Origin: Serratia marcescens subsp. marcescens ATCC 13880
GTDB lineage: Bacteria > Pseudomonadota > Gammaproteobacteria > Enterobacterales > Enterobacteriaceae
Direction: 5' to 3'
DNA: 64,000 nucleotides
Assembly (NCBI RefSeq): GCF_017299535.1
Contig: NZ_CP071238.1
Location: 372,001 to 436,000, forward strand
Below the pieces are notes generated by a model that saw only the letters and a list, made by a program, of their open reading frames with translations, made no database searches and had not been told where the DNA came from. Position 1 is the stretch's first letter; each line of letters starts with the position of its first letter. Of the stretch, positions 43,812-55,290 are shown piece by piece. Both the position numbers and the translations under genes were made by a program.

Positions 43812-45548
43812 GTGCCAAAGTACCCGGTCATGTGCTTGATATCTGTGTTGCTTGCGGCACCTGCAGCCTATGCGGCCAACGTGCGGTTGCAGGTGGAGGG
43901 GTTAAGCGGAGAGTTGGAAAAAAACGTCCGGGTGCGGCTGTCGTCGATCACGCCTGAAGAGGTTGGCACCGACGGCCGCTTCCGCGCGCGGGTGGATGAG
44001 GCGGTGCGCCAGGGGCTGCGCGCGCTCGGCTATTACCAGCCGACCATCGAGTTTACGCTGGACGATCGGCCGGGGATGTCGCGCCCGGTGTTGCACGCCA
44101 AGGTCAATCCGGGCGAGCCGGTGCGCATCGCCGGCGCCAACATCGTGCTGGAGGGCGGCGCAAAGACCGATGAGGACTACCTGACGCTGGTAAAGAAGGG
44201 GCGGCCGACCATCGGCGAGATCCTCAACCACGGCAAGTATGACAGTTTCAAAGGCTCGCTGACCGGCCTGGCGCTGCGCAAAGGCTACTTCGACGCCGAT
44301 ATGACCAAAAGCCAGCTCGGCGTGGCCGAAGATCTGCACAAGGCGTTTTGGGATATCGATTTCAACAGCGGCGAACGTTACCGCTTCGGCAAGGTGAAAT
44401 TCACCGGTTCGCAAATTCGCGAAGACTATCTGCAAAATCTGGTGCCCTTTCATCAGGGGGATTACTACAGTTCGGAGGATTTGGCCGAGCTGAATCGCCG
44501 TTTGTCCGCCACCAACTGGTTTAACTCGGTGGTGGTGTCCCCTGATTTCAACGATGCCAAAGAGAACAAGATTTTGCCGTTGGACGCGCTGGTGACGCCG
44601 CGCACGCGCAACACCGTCGAAACCGGTATCGGTTATTCCACCGACGTCGGCCCGCGGGTGAAAGGCACCTGGAAAAAGCCCTGGCTCAACGATCGCGGGC
44701 ATAGCCTGGAAACCAGCGCCAGCGTGTCGGCGCCGGAGCAGCAGCTGGATCTGACCTATAAGATCCCGTTGCTGAAGAATCCGCTGGAGCAGTATTACCT
44801 GCTGCAGGGCGGGCTCAAGAACGTCGATCTTAACGACACCAAATCCGTGACCTCCAAAGTGGTGGCCTCGCGCAACTGGGATCTCTCCAGCGGCTGGCAG
44901 CGGGCGATCAACCTGACCTGGCGCTGGGATAACTTTACCCAGGGCAACGTCAGCAATACCACTATGCTGCTGTACCCCGGCGTCAGCTTCAACCGCACCC
45001 GTTCGCGCGGCGGGCTGATGCCGACCTGGGGCGACAGCCAGCGCTATTCCATCGACGTATCCGACACCTCCTGGGGCTCCGGCGTGGACTTCGCGCTGAT
45101 GCAGGCGCAGAACGTCTGGATCCGCACTCTGGCCGACAAGCACCGTTTCGTGGCGCGCGGGCAGGTGGGCTGGATCGAAACCAACGACTTCGACAAGGTG
45201 CCGCCGGATCTGCGTTTCTTCGCCGGCGGTGACCGCAGCATTCGCGGCTACAAGTACAAAGACATTTCGCCGCGCGGCGACGACGGCAAGCTGACCGGCG
45301 CCTCCAAGATGCTGACCGGCTCGCTGGAGTACCAATACAACGTGACCGGCAAATGGTGGGGGGCGATGTTCGTCGATTCCGGTGAAGCGGTGAACGATAT
45401 CAAGCAGAGCAACTTCAAGACCGGCGCCGGCGTAGGCGTGCGCTGGCAGTCGCCGGTGGGGCCGGTGAAGCTGGATATCGCCGCGCCCGTGGGGGACAAG
45501 GACACCCACGGGATGCAGTTCTACATCGGTTTGGGGCCTGAACTATGA
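43812..45548 (+). CDS. tamA: Translocation and assembly module outer-membrane protein TamA
   Basis: Omp85-family barrel that works with TamB to assemble some outer-membrane proteins and to move phospholipids outward. A signal peptide (about 1–21, ending AYA) is followed by three POTRA domains (about 22–265) and a C-terminal beta-barrel with the family motif [11 protein letters not shown] (about 475). The final stretch [11 protein letters not shown] ends like a barrel strand. The start codon is GTG after AAGGAG. It overlaps tamB by 4 bases (ATGA). The length is 578 (E. coli 577). Confidence 0.96.
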   Translation: MPKYPVMCLISVLLAAPAAYAANVRLQVEGLSGELEKNVRVRLSSITPEEVGTDGRFRARVDEAVRQGLRALGYYQPTIEFTLDDRPGMSRPVLHAKVNPGEPVRIAGANIVLEGGAKTDEDYLTLVKKGRPTIGEILNHGKYDSFKGSLTGLALRKGYFDADMTKSQLGVAEDLHKAFWDIDFNSGERYRFGKVKFTGSQIREDYLQNLVPFHQGDYYSSEDLAELNRRLSATNWFNSVVVSPDFNDAKENKILPLDALVTPRTRNTVETGIGYSTDVGPRVKGTWKKPWLNDRGHSLETSASVSAPEQQLDLTYKIPLLKNPLEQYYLLQGGLKNVDLNDTKSVTSKVVASRNWDLSSGWQRAINLTWRWDNFTQGNVSNTTMLLYPGVSFNRTRSRGGLMPTWGDSQRYSIDVSDTSWGSGVDFALMQAQNVWIRTLADKHRFVARGQVGWIETNDFDKVPPDLRFFAGGDRSIRGYKYKDISPRGDDGKLTGASKMLTGSLEYQYNVTGKWWGAMFVDSGEAVNDIKQSNFKTGAGVGVRWQSPVGPVKLDIAAPVGDKDTHGMQFYIGLGPEL

Positions 45549-48500
45549 GCCTGATTAAAAAGATTTGCCTTGGATTTCTGGTCGTCCTGCTGTTGCTGAT
45601 CGGCGGCCTGGCCTTCCTGGTGGGGACCACCACCGGTTTGCATATGGTCATCAACGGCGCGGCGCGCTGGGTGCCGGGGCTGGAGATCGCCGGCGTCAGC
45701 GGCGGCTGGCGCGATCTGACGCTGAAGGGCGTGAAGTATCAGATGCCGGGCGTGACGGTCAACGCCGGGCAGTTCCATCTGTCCCTCGATCTCTCCTGCT
45801 TTAAACGCAGTTCGCTGTGCGTTAACGCCTTGACCGCTCAGGACGTGGACGTGGCGGTGAACACCAAAGAGATGGCGCCCTCCGCGCCGGTGGAGGAGAG
45901 CAGTGAGCCGACCACCAATCTCAGCACCCCTTATCCGATCACCCTGCGCCTGTTGGCGCTGAATAACGTCAAGGTCACCGTCGACGATACCGCCATCTCT
46001 CTGGCCGAGTTCCGCACCGGCGCGCAGTGGCAAGAGCGCGCGCTGACGCTGATGCCGACCAAGATCGGCTCGTTGCTGATCGCCTTGCCGAAAACGCCGC
46101 AAAATCCGTTGCCGGAAGCGGTGCAACCGGCGGTCGAGGTGGCGAAAAAGGTCGGCGAGCAGGTCACCGACGCGGCGAAACCGGCGCCGCAGCCGGAAGA
46201 GAAGCCGCTCGGCGAAACGCTGAAAGAACTGTTCGCCAAACCGCTGTTGCCGGATCTGCCGGACATCCGCCTGCCGCTGGATATCACCGTGAAAGAGATC
46301 AGCGGCGAACAGCTGCGCTTGACCGGCGATACCGACGTGCTGATCACGAGCCTGTTGCTGCAGGCCAGCACGCAGGATCAGCATATCCAGCTGGACAATT
46401 TCGACGTGAAGTCGCCGCAGGGCACGCTGTCGGTGCAGGGGCAGGCGACCCTGACCGGCGACTGGCCGGTGGCGCTGACCGCCAACAGCGCGTTGAACAT
46501 TGACCCGCTGAAGGGTGAGAAGGTGAAGCTGAACATCGGCGGCGGGTTGCGCGACGAGCTGAAGGTCGCGCTGAACCTGTCCGGCCCGGTCGGCGCCCAG
46601 CTCGATGTGCAAACTCGGCTGGCCGAAGCCGGCCTGCCGCTGGCGCTGACGCTGCAGAGCAAACAGCTGAAATGGCCGCTGAGCGGCGAGGCGCAGTACC
46701 AGGTCAACGATTTCCGCCTGCGCTTTAACGGCAAGGCGACCGATTACGCGCTGTCGACGCGCGCCAATCTGAAAGGCCAGGATCTGCCGCCGGCGGTGCT
46801 GACGCTGGACGGCAAAGGCAACGTCGAGCAGTTCAAGCTGGAGCGCCTGCGGCTGGCGGCGCTGCAGGGCAATACCGATCTCACCGCGCTGGTGGACTGG
46901 AGCAAGGCCATCAGCTGGACCTCGCAATTGACGCTGAGCGGCATCAATACCGCCAAGCAGTGGCCGGAATGGCCGGCGAAGCTGGATGGCAAGATCACCA
47001 CGCGCGGCAGCCTGCACGGCGGCAGCTGGCAGCTGCAGGTGCCGGTGCTGCAGCTGGACGGCAACGTGAAGCAGAATAAGGTCACGGCGCGCGGCACGCT
47101 GAGCGGTAACGCCGCCGGGCAGTGGAAAATCCCCGGTATCGATCTGACGCTGGGGCGCAACCAGCTGAACGTCAAAGGGCAGCTGGACGAGAAGAGCTGG
47201 AACCTGGACGCCAACATCGACGCGCCGCGTCTGGACGGCGCGCTGCCGGGCCTCGGCGGCACCGCCAAAGGGCTGTTGAAACTGCGCGGCAATCTGCAGG
47301 CGCCGCAGCTGCTGGCGGATTTGACCGCTTCCGGCTTGCAGTGGCAGGCGCTGCGCATCAACCGCGTGAAGATCGACGGCGACGTGCGCTCCACGGATCA
47401 GATTCAGGGGCAGTTGGCGGTACGTGTCGAGCAGCTGAAGCAGGACGCGCTGGAGGTCAGCCTGCTGACCCTCGACGCCAAGGGCAGCGAGAAGCAGCAC
47501 CAACTGCAGTTGAAGATCGACGGCAAACCGGTCTCCGGCCAGCTGGCGCTGCAGGGCAGCTTCGATCGTCAGCAGCAGCGCTGGCGCGGCAATTTGAACA
47601 ATACCCGCTTCGATACGCCGGTAGGGGAGTGGCGCCTGACGCGCGCCATCGCGCTGGACTACCTGAACGCCGAGCAGAAAATCAGCGTCGGGCCGCACTG
47701 TTGGCAGAACCCGAACGCCGAGCTGTGCGTGCCAAAGACCATTGAAGCCGGCCAGAGCGGCCAGGCCAGCGTGGTGCTCAACCGGTTCGATCTGGCGATG
47801 ATCAAGCCGTTCCTTGGCCCGGAAACCGCCCTGAGCGGCGTGTTCACCGGCCGGGCCGACGTCAGCTGGAAGCCGGGCGGCGCGCTGCCGGAGGCGAAAG
47901 TCACGCTCGCCGGCAACGGCGTCAAGGTGGTGCAGCAGGTGCAGGGCAACGCGTTGCCGATCGCCTTCGATACGCTGGCCCTCAACGCCGGCTTGAACAA
48001 CGGCCGCGCGCAGGCCGACTGGCGGATCAAACTGACCAACAACGGCCAGTTCGACGGCAATATCCAGGTGGCGGATCCGCAGGTGCGGCGCACCATCAGC
48101 GGCAACGTCAATATCACCAACATCTCGCTGGCGCTGATCAACCCGGCGCTGATGAAGGGGGAAAGCGCGGCGGGCATGCTGAACGCCAACCTGCGTCTGG
48201 GCGGCAGCGCGCAGAAGCCGCTGGTGTTCGGGCGTCTGGCGTTGGATCGGGCGAAGGTGCAGGGGCACTGGATGCCGTTCGATATGACCGACGCGCGGCT
48301 GGCGGTGAATTTCAACGGCATGACCTCGACGCTGGAAGGGCTGCTCAGCACCACGCGCGGCCAGCTGAATCTGGCGGGCGATGCCGACTGGCGTGACATC
48401 AACGCCTGGCGCGCGCGCATTGCCGCCAAGGGTGACAAGCTGCGGGTGACGGTGCCGCCGATGATCCGCATCGACGTATCGCCGGATCTGGTGTTCGAAG

Positions 48501-49363
48501 CCACGCCGCAGCTGTTCTCGCTCAATGGCAAGGTCGACATTCCCTGGGCGCGCATCACGGTGCAGGAGCTGCCGGAAAGCGCGGTGGGCGTCTCTTCCGA
48601 CGAAGTCATGCTGGACGATCAGCTGAAGCCGATTCAACCGAAGACCGCCTCGATCCCGATCAACAGCAACCTGATGATCCACGTCGGCAACGACGTGCGG
48701 CTGGACGCCTTTGGCCTGAAAGCCCGCTTGAAGGGCGATTTGAAAGTGGTGCAGGACAAGAAAGGGCTGGGCCTCAACGGCCAGATTGACATCCCTTCCG
48801 GTCGCTTCCATGCTTATGGTCAGGATTTGATCGTGCGTAAAGGGCAACTGATGTTCTCCGGCCCGCCGGATCAGCCGCTGCTCAATATCGAAGCGATCCG
48901 CAACCCGGAATCCACCGAGGACGACGTGACCGCCGGCGTGCGCGTGACCGGCCTGGCGGATGCGCCGAAGCTGGAAGTGTTCTCCGATCCGGCCAAATCG
49001 CAACAGGAAGCCCTGTCTTATCTGCTGCGCGGCCAGGGCTTGAACAGCTCCGGCGCCGACGGCAACGCCATGACGTCGATGTTAATCGGCATGGGGGTTG
49101 CACAAAGTGGTCAACTTGTGGGTAAAATCGGCGAGGCATTCGGCGTGAGTAATTTGGCTCTGGACACCCAAGGGGTTGGCGACAATTCCCAGGTTGTCGT
49201 GAGCGGCTATGTCCTCCCAGGCTTACAAGTAAAATATGGGGTGGGCATTTTCGACTCGCTGGCCACGCTGACGTTGCGTTATCGCCTGATGCCTAAGTTG
49301 TATCTTGAAGCGGTGTCTGGTCTCGACCAGGCATTAGATTTGCTCTATCAGTTTGAGTTTTAG
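45545..49363 (+). CDS. tamB: Translocation and assembly module inner-membrane protein TamB
   Basis: AsmA-like bridge protein that spans the periplasm from the inner membrane to TamA. An N-terminal anchor (about 7–27, [20 protein letters not shown]) is followed by over 1,000 residues of repeating beta-rich segments forming a hydrophobic groove. A C-terminal DUF490 domain (from about 920) ends in [20 protein letters not shown]. The length is 1272 residues (E. coli 1259). It starts within the tamA stop and is followed two bases later by ytfP, so the three are one operon. Confidence 0.96.
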   Translation: MSLIKKICLGFLVVLLLLIGGLAFLVGTTTGLHMVINGAARWVPGLEIAGVSGGWRDLTLKGVKYQMPGVTVNAGQFHLSLDLSCFKRSSLCVNALTAQDVDVAVNTKEMAPSAPVEESSEPTTNLSTPYPITLRLLALNNVKVTVDDTAISLAEFRTGAQWQERALTLMPTKIGSLLIALPKTPQNPLPEAVQPAVEVAKKVGEQVTDAAKPAPQPEEKPLGETLKELFAKPLLPDLPDIRLPLDITVKEISGEQLRLTGDTDVLITSLLLQASTQDQHIQLDNFDVKSPQGTLSVQGQATLTGDWPVALTANSALNIDPLKGEKVKLNIGGGLRDELKVALNLSGPVGAQLDVQTRLAEAGLPLALTLQSKQLKWPLSGEAQYQVNDFRLRFNGKATDYALSTRANLKGQDLPPAVLTLDGKGNVEQFKLERLRLAALQGNTDLTALVDWSKAISWTSQLTLSGINTAKQWPEWPAKLDGKITTRGSLHGGSWQLQVPVLQLDGNVKQNKVTARGTLSGNAAGQWKIPGIDLTLGRNQLNVKGQLDEKSWNLDANIDAPRLDGALPGLGGTAKGLLKLRGNLQAPQLLADLTASGLQWQALRINRVKIDGDVRSTDQIQGQLAVRVEQLKQDALEVSLLTLDAKGSEKQHQLQLKIDGKPVSGQLALQGSFDRQQQRWRGNLNNTRFDTPVGEWRLTRAIALDYLNAEQKISVGPHCWQNPNAELCVPKTIEAGQSGQASVVLNRFDLAMIKPFLGPETALSGVFTGRADVSWKPGGALPEAKVTLAGNGVKVVQQVQGNALPIAFDTLALNAGLNNGRAQADWRIKLTNNGQFDGNIQVADPQVRRTISGNVNITNISLALINPALMKGESAAGMLNANLRLGGSAQKPLVFGRLALDRAKVQGHWMPFDMTDARLAVNFNGMTSTLEGLLSTTRGQLNLAGDADWRDINAWRARIAAKGDKLRVTVPPMIRIDVSPDLVFEATPQLFSLNGKVDIPWARITVQELPESAVGVSSDEVMLDDQLKPIQPKTASIPINSNLMIHVGNDVRLDAFGLKARLKGDLKVVQDKKGLGLNGQIDIPSGRFHAYGQDLIVRKGQLMFSGPPDQPLLNIEAIRNPESTEDDVTAGVRVTGLADAPKLEVFSDPAKSQQEALSYLLRGQGLNSSGADGNAMTSMLIGMGVAQSGQLVGKIGEAFGVSNLALDTQGVGDNSQVVVSGYVLPGLQVKYGVGIFDSLATLTLRYRLMPKLYLEAVSGLDQALDLLYQFEF

Positions 49364-49365
49364 CG

Positions 49366-49713
49366 ATGCGAATAATTGTCTACGGCAGTTTACGGCGCAA
49401 ACAGGGAAACAGCCATTGGATGACCAACGCCCAATGGCTCGGCGAGCACGAGCTCGAAGGCTATCAGATTTATAATCTGGGCCACTACCCGGCGGCGATC
49501 CCTGGAGAGGGCACGATACATTGCGAAGTGTATCGTATTAACTCATCGATTCTGGCAGAGCTGGACGAACTGAAAAGCAACACCAAGGACTATAAGCGCG
49601 AGCTGATTCAGACGCCTTATGGGAGTGCGTGGATCTACCTGTATAAACACAGCGTGGACGGTTACCCGCGAATTACCAGCGGTGACTGGCTGAAACGCCT
49701 CGAAGATCAGTAA
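49366..49713 (+). CDS. ytfP: Gamma-glutamylcyclotransferase-fold protein YtfP
   Basis: A 115-residue protein of the GGCT/AIG2 fold. The family motif VYGSLRRKQGNSH is at residues 4–16, and the conserved acidic residue lies in LDELKSN. E. coli YtfP is the reference member; its substrate is unknown. It starts two bases after the tamB stop, and its own stop is followed at once by a strong hairpin. Confidence 0.93.
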   Translation: MRIIVYGSLRRKQGNSHWMTNAQWLGEHELEGYQIYNLGHYPAAIPGEGTIHCEVYRINSSILAELDELKSNTKDYKRELIQTPYGSAWIYLYKHSVDGYPRITSGDWLKRLEDQ

Positions 49714-49714
49714 T

Positions 49715-49746
49715 AAAAAAACACCGCTCAATGAGCGGTGTTTTTT
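49715..49746. terminator. Bidirectional terminator between ytfP and ppa
   Basis: The perfect stem ACACCGCTCA / TGAGCGGTGT is flanked by seven A's on the left and six T's on the right. It lies between two convergent genes, so it can end both. Confidence 0.92.
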
Positions 49747-49765
49747 CATCGGACGGCGGCGAAAA

Positions 49766-50296
49766 TTACTTCTTGGCAGCGCGTTCGAAGGAGGCGATGA
49801 TTTCCGCTTTAGCCGCGGCAGCGTCTGCCCAGCCTTCCACTTTCACCCATTTGCCTTTTTCAAGATCTTTGTAGTGCTCGAAGAAGTGAGCGATCTGGGC
49901 TTTCAGCAGTTCCGGCAGGTCGTTCACGTCTTTCACGTGATCGTACTCTTTGGTCAGCTTGCTGTGCGGTACCGCAACCAGCTTGGCGTCTTCACCGGCT
50001 TCGTCGGTCATCTTCAGCACGCCAACCGGACGGCAGCGGATCACGGAGCCCGGCTGCAGCGGGTATGGGGTTGGGACCAGCACGTCAACCGGATCACCGT
50101 CCAGAGACAGAGTGTGGTTGATGTAGCCGTAGTTGCACGGGTAGAACATCGCGGTGGACATGAAACGGTCAACGAACAGCGCGCCGGTTTCTTTGTCGAT
50201 TTCGTATTTGATTGGATCGGCGTTGGCCGGGATTTCGATTACTACGTAGATGTCTTCCGGCAGGTCTTTGCCAGCAGGGACCAGATTCAAGCTCAT
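49766..50296 (-). CDS. ppa: Inorganic pyrophosphatase
   Basis: Hydrolyses pyrophosphate and so drives many biosynthetic reactions. Soluble hexameric type I enzyme of 176 residues, as in E. coli. Active-site segments are visible: [15 protein letters not shown] (about 30), [20 protein letters not shown] (about 55–75) and [14 protein letters not shown] strong GGAAA-type site precedes the ATG. It is divergent from the chemoreceptor gene. Confidence 0.98.
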   Translation of the reverse strand: MSLNLVPAGKDLPEDIYVVIEIPANADPIKYEIDKETGALFVDRFMSTAMFYPCNYGYINHTLSLDGDPVDVLVPTPYPLQPGSVIRCRPVGVLKMTDEAGEDAKLVAVPHSKLTKEYDHVKDVNDLPELLKAQIAHFFEHYKDLEKGKWVKVEGWADAAAAKAEIIASFERAAKK

Positions 50297-50436
50297 GTCG
50301 GTTTCCTTTAATCATCAAACCAGAAATGGAGTGGCGGCTATTATAGCGGACTCTTTTGCGATTTCCTGCCCTTTTCATCGTCGAAAACCCCGCGTGCCGG
50401 CGCAGGGATAATTTCCAGATTAATCCCGCCGCGGCA

Positions 50437-50463
50437 TGAAGTTTTGTCTCCGCCTGCCGATAA
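50437..50463 (+). promoter_or_regulatory. Sigma-28 (FliA) flagellar class 3 promoter
   Basis: TGAAGTTT, an 11-base spacer and GCCGATAA match the FliA consensus TAAAGTTT-N11-GCCGATAA at 15 of 16 positions with exact spacing. It is 94 bases before the start of the chemoreceptor gene and on its strand. Confidence 0.85.
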
Positions 50464-50556
50464 CTTCAACAAACAATAATGAGCCAGCAAAGCTGGCTCC
50501 GCGTTTTGCCACCCCTACTACGTCTGATCTCACTATTCTGAAGCCGGGAAGAACTC

Positions 50557-52110
50557 ATGCTAAAAAAGATTACGGTGAAGGCTGGGCTGATCGCCCTGCT
50601 GAGCCTGATGACCATGCTGCTGATCATGGTCAGCGTTATTGGCGTCAATGCGATTAACGAAGGATCGCGCTCGATCCATACTTTAAACCAGATCCTCGGC
50701 GAAGAGCTGGGCTCGCTGGCCAACAGCTCCAACCTGACGCTGCGCGCCCGCACCGCCGCCTCGCTGGCGGTGCGCCAACGGGAGATCGGCCAGATCGATA
50801 TCGCTGACGCCACCGTGGGCCGCATTTACGGCTACCTCGAGCAGTCGAACAAGGAAATGGCGCGCTTTGTCGGCGTCGGCACCGTGACCGAGCGCGGCCG
50901 CGAACTCTCCAATCGTCTGCAAAACAGCTATCGCGCCTACCTCGAGCAGGGCGTGAAGCCGATGGCCGCCGCCATCAAGGCCGGTAAAATCGATGAGTAT
51001 TACCATATTCAGGAGACCCGCATCTCTGCGTTGAGCATCGCGTTTGAAAAGGATCTCAGCGATTTCCGCAGCTTCGCCATGAAGCTCGGCGAAAAGCAGG
51101 TGTATGACGCGGAAAACAACGCCAGCACCAAGATCTCGTTGATCGTGGTGGCGGGCCTGCTCAGCGTGCTGCTGGCGGTGCTGGCCTGGTTCGCGCTGCG
51201 CGTGATCATTTTGCGCCCGTTGGACGAGTCCATCGCGCAGTTGGAACACATCGCCGGCGGCGATCTGACCCATGAGATCCGTGGTGAGGGCGATACCGAG
51301 ATGGGCCGCCTGGTGCGGGCGATGCAGCGCATGCAGCAGGCGTTGGCCAGTTCGGTCAGCAAAGTGCGTGACGCCAGCAGCCAGATCGACACCGGTTCGC
51401 GCGAACTGGCGGCCGGCAACCTGCATCTGGCGCAGCGTACCGAAGAGTCGGCCGCGTCGCTGGAAGAGACCGCCGCCAGCATGGAACAGCTGACTTCGAC
51501 GGTGAAAATGAACGCCGAGAACTGCGAGCAGGCCAATCAACTGGCGCTGAGCGTGTCCGATATCGCCAACCAGGGCAGCGACGTGGTCAGTCAGGTCATG
51601 AGCAAGATGCAGGCGATCACCGACAGCTCGCGCCGCATCGCCGACATCATCAGCGTGATGGACGGCATCGCCTTCCAGACCAATATCCTGGCGTTGAACG
51701 CAGCGGTGGAAGCGGCGCGCGCCGGCGAACAGGGCCGCGGTTTCGCGGTGGTGGCCGGCGAAGTGCGCAATCTGGCGCAGCGCAGCGCCCAGTCGGCGAA
51801 AGAGATCAAAGGGTTGATCGAAGCGTCGCAGAACCGGGTGCAGGAAGGCGAGCAGATGGTGGAGTCGGCGGCGCAGACCATGAGCGGTATCACCGGTGAA
51901 GTGGGCCGGGTGACGGCGTTGATGCGTGAGATCTCGGCGGCGACGCGGGAACAAAGCAGCGGTATCGAACAGGTGAACCTGGCGGTGGCGCAGATGGATC
52001 AGGTGGCGCAGCAGAATGCGGCGCTGGTGGAAGAGTCGGCGGCGGCGACGCGCTCGCTGGAAGATCAGGCTCAGCTGCTGGCGCAGAGCATGGCGGCGTT
52101 CAAGCTGTAA
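50557..52110 (+). CDS. Methyl-accepting chemotaxis protein (Tsr/Tar-like)
   Basis: Membrane chemoreceptor of 517 residues. TM1 lies at about 10–30, a four-helix Tar-type periplasmic ligand domain at about 32–190, TM2 at about 193–212, and a HAMP domain ([18 protein letters not shown]) follows. The signalling hairpin tip [47 protein letters not shown] segment lies at about 369–412. The C-terminus ends AAFKL and lacks the NWETF pentapeptide that docks CheR and CheB. The ligand is not known. A FliA promoter lies upstream. In E. coli ytfQRT–yjfF occupies this slot. Confidence 0.94.
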   Translation: MLKKITVKAGLIALLSLMTMLLIMVSVIGVNAINEGSRSIHTLNQILGEELGSLANSSNLTLRARTAASLAVRQREIGQIDIADATVGRIYGYLEQSNKEMARFVGVGTVTERGRELSNRLQNSYRAYLEQGVKPMAAAIKAGKIDEYYHIQETRISALSIAFEKDLSDFRSFAMKLGEKQVYDAENNASTKISLIVVAGLLSVLLAVLAWFALRVIILRPLDESIAQLEHIAGGDLTHEIRGEGDTEMGRLVRAMQRMQQALASSVSKVRDASSQIDTGSRELAAGNLHLAQRTEESAASLEETAASMEQLTSTVKMNAENCEQANQLALSVSDIANQGSDVVSQVMSKMQAITDSSRRIADIISVMDGIAFQTNILALNAAVEAARAGEQGRGFAVVAGEVRNLAQRSAQSAKEIKGLIEASQNRVQEGEQMVESAAQTMSGITGEVGRVTALMREISAATREQSSGIEQVNLAVAQMDQVAQQNAALVEESAAATRSLEDQAQLLAQSMAAFKL

Positions 52111-52116
52111 GGCGAT

Positions 52117-52143
52117 AAGGGTTCGGCGTGGCGCCGAACCCTT
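52117..52143. terminator. Hairpin between the chemoreceptor gene and fbp
   Basis: The perfect 11-base stem AAGGGTTCGGC / GCCGAACCCTT lies between two convergent genes, six bases after one stop and 12 before the other. T runs are short on both sides. Confidence 0.75.
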
Positions 52144-52155
52144 GCCAGAAACGCG

Positions 52156-53160
52156 TTACTCGTCCGGGTTTTCGGCGATGAAGCGTTCTGCGTCTTCCAC
52201 CATCGACTTGGTGCCGACGAAGAATGGCGCGCGCTGGTGCAGTTTCACCGGCGTGATGTCCAGAATGCGATTTTTGCCGTCGCTGGCCTTGCCGCCGGCC
52301 TGTTCGGCCAGGAACGCCATCGGGTTGCATTCGTACAGCAGGCGCAGCTTGCCTTGCGGGTGGCTGGCGGTGCTTGGGTAGATGTAGATGCCGCCTTTCA
52401 GCAGGTTGCGGTGGAAGTCCGCCACCAGAGAACCGATGTAGCGCGAGGTGTAAGGGCGCTGCGTCGCTTCATCCTGCTCCTGGCAGTACTTGATGTATTT
52501 CTTCACGCCGAGAGGGAACTTGATGTAGTTGCCTTCGTTGATGGAATACATGTTGCCGCTCGCCGGGAAGCGCACTTTCTCGTGAGAGAGACAGAACACG
52601 CCCAGAGACGGATCGTACGTGAAGGCGTGGACGCCGTAACCGGTGGTGTACACCAGCATGGTGGACGAGCCGTAAACCACGTAACCCGCTGCGACCTGGG
52701 CGCTGCCCGGCTGCAGGAAGTCTTCTTCGGTCACTGGCGTGCCGACCGGCGTGATGCGACGATAGATAGAGAAAATCGTACCGACCGAGACGTTGACATC
52801 GATGTTGGACGAACCGTCCAACGGATCCATCAATACGACATACTTGGCATTTTCAGCTCGCTCGCCGTCGAATATCACGATTTCATCTTCTTCTTCGGAA
52901 GCGATACCCGCAACTTCACCACGCGCTTTCAACGCCGCTTTCAGTTTTTCGTTCGCGTACAGGTCCAGTTTCATCTGAACTTCGCCCTGTACGTTGGACA
53001 CCCCGCTGGTCCCCAGAATATCAACCAGGCCGGCCTTGTTGATGTCGCGGTGGATGATTTTGGCGCCCAGTTTAATGGCAGAAAGTAACGCGGTCAGCTC
53101 GCCGGTGGCGTGCGAGAAGTCGTGCTGTTTCTCGACGATAAATTCGCCTAACGTTTTCAT
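52156..53160 (-). CDS. fbp: Fructose-1,6-bisphosphatase class 1
   Basis: Gluconeogenic phosphatase that makes fructose 6-phosphate and is inhibited by AMP. Catalytic signature [25 protein letters not shown] is near residue 105, and the C-terminal part has [10 protein letters not shown] and [17 protein letters not shown]. The frame opens at 53250, but the ATG at 53160 fits the family ([12 protein letters not shown]) and gives 334 residues (E. coli 332). It is divergent from mpl. Confidence 0.97.
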   Translation of the reverse strand: MKTLGEFIVEKQHDFSHATGELTALLSAIKLGAKIIHRDINKAGLVDILGTSGVSNVQGEVQMKLDLYANEKLKAALKARGEVAGIASEEEDEIVIFDGERAENAKYVVLMDPLDGSSNIDVNVSVGTIFSIYRRITPVGTPVTEEDFLQPGSAQVAAGYVVYGSSTMLVYTTGYGVHAFTYDPSLGVFCLSHEKVRFPASGNMYSINEGNYIKFPLGVKKYIKYCQEQDEATQRPYTSRYIGSLVADFHRNLLKGGIYIYPSTASHPQGKLRLLYECNPMAFLAEQAGGKASDGKNRILDITPVKLHQRAPFFVGTKSMVEDAERFIAENPDE

Positions 53161-53329
53161 GACACAATCCCTGAATCTACGGATGGATAGCGGCCTGTTA
53201 ACAAACCGCCAACGTTTTCGCGAGCAGTGTAGCCCAAAGATGCGCGCCATTCATAGGCAAATCCATTTCTTCTGGACGATTCTGAGCGTTAGAATATGCC
53301 GACATTCGATGCACTCACATGAGAAACCT

Positions 53330-54709
53330 ATGCGCATTCACATTCTTGGGATCTGTGGCACCTTTATGGGCGGGCTGGCGATGCTGGCGCGCTCACTGGG
53401 GCATGACGTCACCGGTTCGGACGCCAACGTCTATCCGCCGATGAGCACGCTGCTGGAGAACCAGGGGATCGATCTGATTCAGGGTTATGATCCCGCCCAG
53501 CTGGATCCGGCGCCGGATCTGGTGATCATCGGCAACGCCATGACGCGCGGCAACCCGTGCGTGGAGGCGGTGCTGGAGCGCGGTATCCCTTACGTTTCCG
53601 GCCCGCAGTGGCTGCACGATGCCGTGTTGCGCGATCGCTGGGTACTGGCGGTCGCCGGCACCCACGGCAAAACCACCACCGCCGGCATGGCGACCTGGAT
53701 CCTCGAAGCCTGCGGCTACCAGCCCGGCTTCGTCATCGGCGGCGTGCCGGGCAACTTCGACGTCTCGGCTCGCCTCGGCGGTAGCCCGTTCTTCGTGATC
53801 GAGGCCGACGAGTATGACTGCGCGTTCTTCGACAAGCGCTCCAAGTTCGTGCACTACAGCCCGCGCACGCTGATCATGAACAACCTGGAGTTCGACCACG
53901 CCGATATCTTCGACGATCTGAAAGCCATCCAGAAACAGTTCCACCACCTGGTGCGCCTGGTGCCGGGCAAAGGCAAGATCATCCTGCCGGACAACGACAG
54001 CCACCTGAAGCAGGTGATGGCGATGGGCTGCTGGAGCGAACAGGAGCTGGTGGGCGAAGAGGGCGCCTGGCGCGCGCAGAAGCTGACGCCGGACGCCAGC
54101 CATTACGCGGTGTTCCTCGACGGCGAGCAGGTCGGCGAAGTGAACTGGGCGCTGGTGGGCGAGCACAACATGCATAACGGCCTGATGGCCATCGCCGCGA
54201 CCCGTCACGTCGGCGTGCAGCCAGCGGACGCCTGCCGCGCGTTGGGCGATTTCATCAACGCCCGCCGCCGCCTGGAGTTGCGTGGCGAAGCCAACGGCGT
54301 CACGGTTTACGACGACTTCGCGCACCACCCGACGGCGATCCTGGCCACTCTGGCCGCGCTGCGCGGCAAGGTCGGCGGCACGGCGCGCATTCTGGCGGTG
54401 CTGGAGCCGCGATCCAACACCATGAAAATGGGCATCAGCAAAAACGATCTGGCGCCTTCGCTCGGCCGCGCCGACGAAGTGTTCCTGTTCCAGCCGCACC
54501 ACATTCCGTGGCAGGTCGCGGAAGTGGCGGATGCCTGCGTGCAGCCGGCGCATTGGAGCGCGGATCTCGATACGCTGGTGGAGATGGTGGTGAAAACCGC
54601 GCAGCCGGGCGACCACATTCTGGTGATGAGCAACGGCGGTTTCGGCGGCATTCACGATCGCTTGCTGGACGCGTTGGCGAAAAAGCAGGAACCGAAGGTG
54701 ACCTACTGA
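53330..54709 (+). CDS. mpl: UDP-N-acetylmuramate:L-alanyl-gamma-D-glutamyl-meso-diaminopimelate ligase
   Basis: Murein recycling ligase that joins the freed tripeptide to UDP-MurNAc. Mur-ligase fold: an N-terminal domain with GICGTFMGGLAMLARSLGH, the P-loop AGTHGKTTTAGM (about 109) and central DEYDCAFFDKRSKFVHY. The frame is open from 52994, across the fbp start, but only the ATG at 53330 fits (459 residues, E. coli 457). The Shine-Dalgarno is weak. It follows fbp divergently as in E. coli, but the next gene downstream is different. Confidence 0.96.
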   Translation: MRIHILGICGTFMGGLAMLARSLGHDVTGSDANVYPPMSTLLENQGIDLIQGYDPAQLDPAPDLVIIGNAMTRGNPCVEAVLERGIPYVSGPQWLHDAVLRDRWVLAVAGTHGKTTTAGMATWILEACGYQPGFVIGGVPGNFDVSARLGGSPFFVIEADEYDCAFFDKRSKFVHYSPRTLIMNNLEFDHADIFDDLKAIQKQFHHLVRLVPGKGKIILPDNDSHLKQVMAMGCWSEQELVGEEGAWRAQKLTPDASHYAVFLDGEQVGEVNWALVGEHNMHNGLMAIAATRHVGVQPADACRALGDFINARRRLELRGEANGVTVYDDFAHHPTAILATLAALRGKVGGTARILAVLEPRSNTMKMGISKNDLAPSLGRADEVFLFQPHHIPWQVAEVADACVQPAHWSADLDTLVEMVVKTAQPGDHILVMSNGGFGGIHDRLLDALAKKQEPKVTY

Positions 54710-54733
54710 TCGTTCAGCCGCATAAGCCAATCT

Positions 54734-54757
54734 AAGGGCCGCATTCGCGGCCTTTTT
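54734..54757 (+). terminator. Rho-independent terminator of mpl
   Basis: The stem AGGCCGC-type pair GGGCCGC / GCGGCC has an ATTC loop and is followed by six T's. It starts 25 bases after the mpl stop. Confidence 0.85.
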
Positions 54758-54771
54758 TACGCCCATAAAAA

Positions 54772-54790
54772 AGCCCTCGCGAGCGAGGGC
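54772..54790 (-). terminator. Rho-independent terminator of the YhcN-like gene pair
   Basis: The perfect stem GCCCTCGC / GCGAGGGC has a two-to-three-base loop, followed on the minus strand by six T's. It ends transcription from 55170 or 55557. Confidence 0.8.
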
Positions 54791-54906
54791 AACGGGGTTC
54801 GTCGGATAGGACGACGAGAGGGTCTCTGGGAAATCGGCGTTTGCGTCAGAACTCGGCAGTGGCAGTGACGAGGGTAATCAGCTCTGCAAAGCCGTTCCCA
54901 GAGTTG

Positions 54907-55170
54907 TTATTTGTAAATCTCGGCGGTGGCGTGGTAGTTGCCTTCGTTACGGGCTTCGATCACGCGGTAGGCGGTCGCGCCTTTCGCGTCGGCTTTCTCC
55001 GACAACGCCTGGCGAATATCGGTCGGCGCGCCGTCGATACCGCTGACGGTAATGGTGCCGATAGATTGCAGATTGGCGGTCTGATCGTTAGTCACCAACT
55101 GGGCGGCAGATGCGCCGAAGGAGATGACGGACAGCAAACCGAGTGCAGCAAGAGTAGTTTTCATGTTCAT
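54907..55170 (-). CDS. DUF1471 YhcN-like secreted protein, second tandem copy
   Basis: An 87-residue protein with a signal peptide (cleavage after about residue 22, GASA) and a DUF1471 domain. The family tail is ATAYRVIEARNEGNYHATAEIYK. It is a close tandem paralog of the gene at 55291–55557; the last 40 residues differ at only a handful of positions. The YhcN family is linked to acid, cytosol-stress and biofilm responses in E. coli. A 120-base gap with its own upstream sequence separates the copies. About 115 bases of 3' sequence follow before the terminator. Confidence 0.85.
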   Translation of the reverse strand: MNMKTTLAALGLLSVISFGASAAQLVTNDQTANLQSIGTITVSGIDGAPTDIRQALSEKADAKGATAYRVIEARNEGNYHATAEIYK

Positions 55171-55290
55171 GATAGCGATCCTTGTTCATAACAGCCTGGA
55201 AGGGCTTGGCAGCGATTTTTATTCTTGAAGGCCGTTATGACAGCGTTTGATTCCAGAGAGGTATTGCCCGTTGCCGGGTAATGCCGTTAC

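Noticed and set aside
45521..49003. 1160-codon open frame opposite tamB
   Set aside because: Same antisense effect: composition is unlike a real protein and tamB on the other strand is certain.
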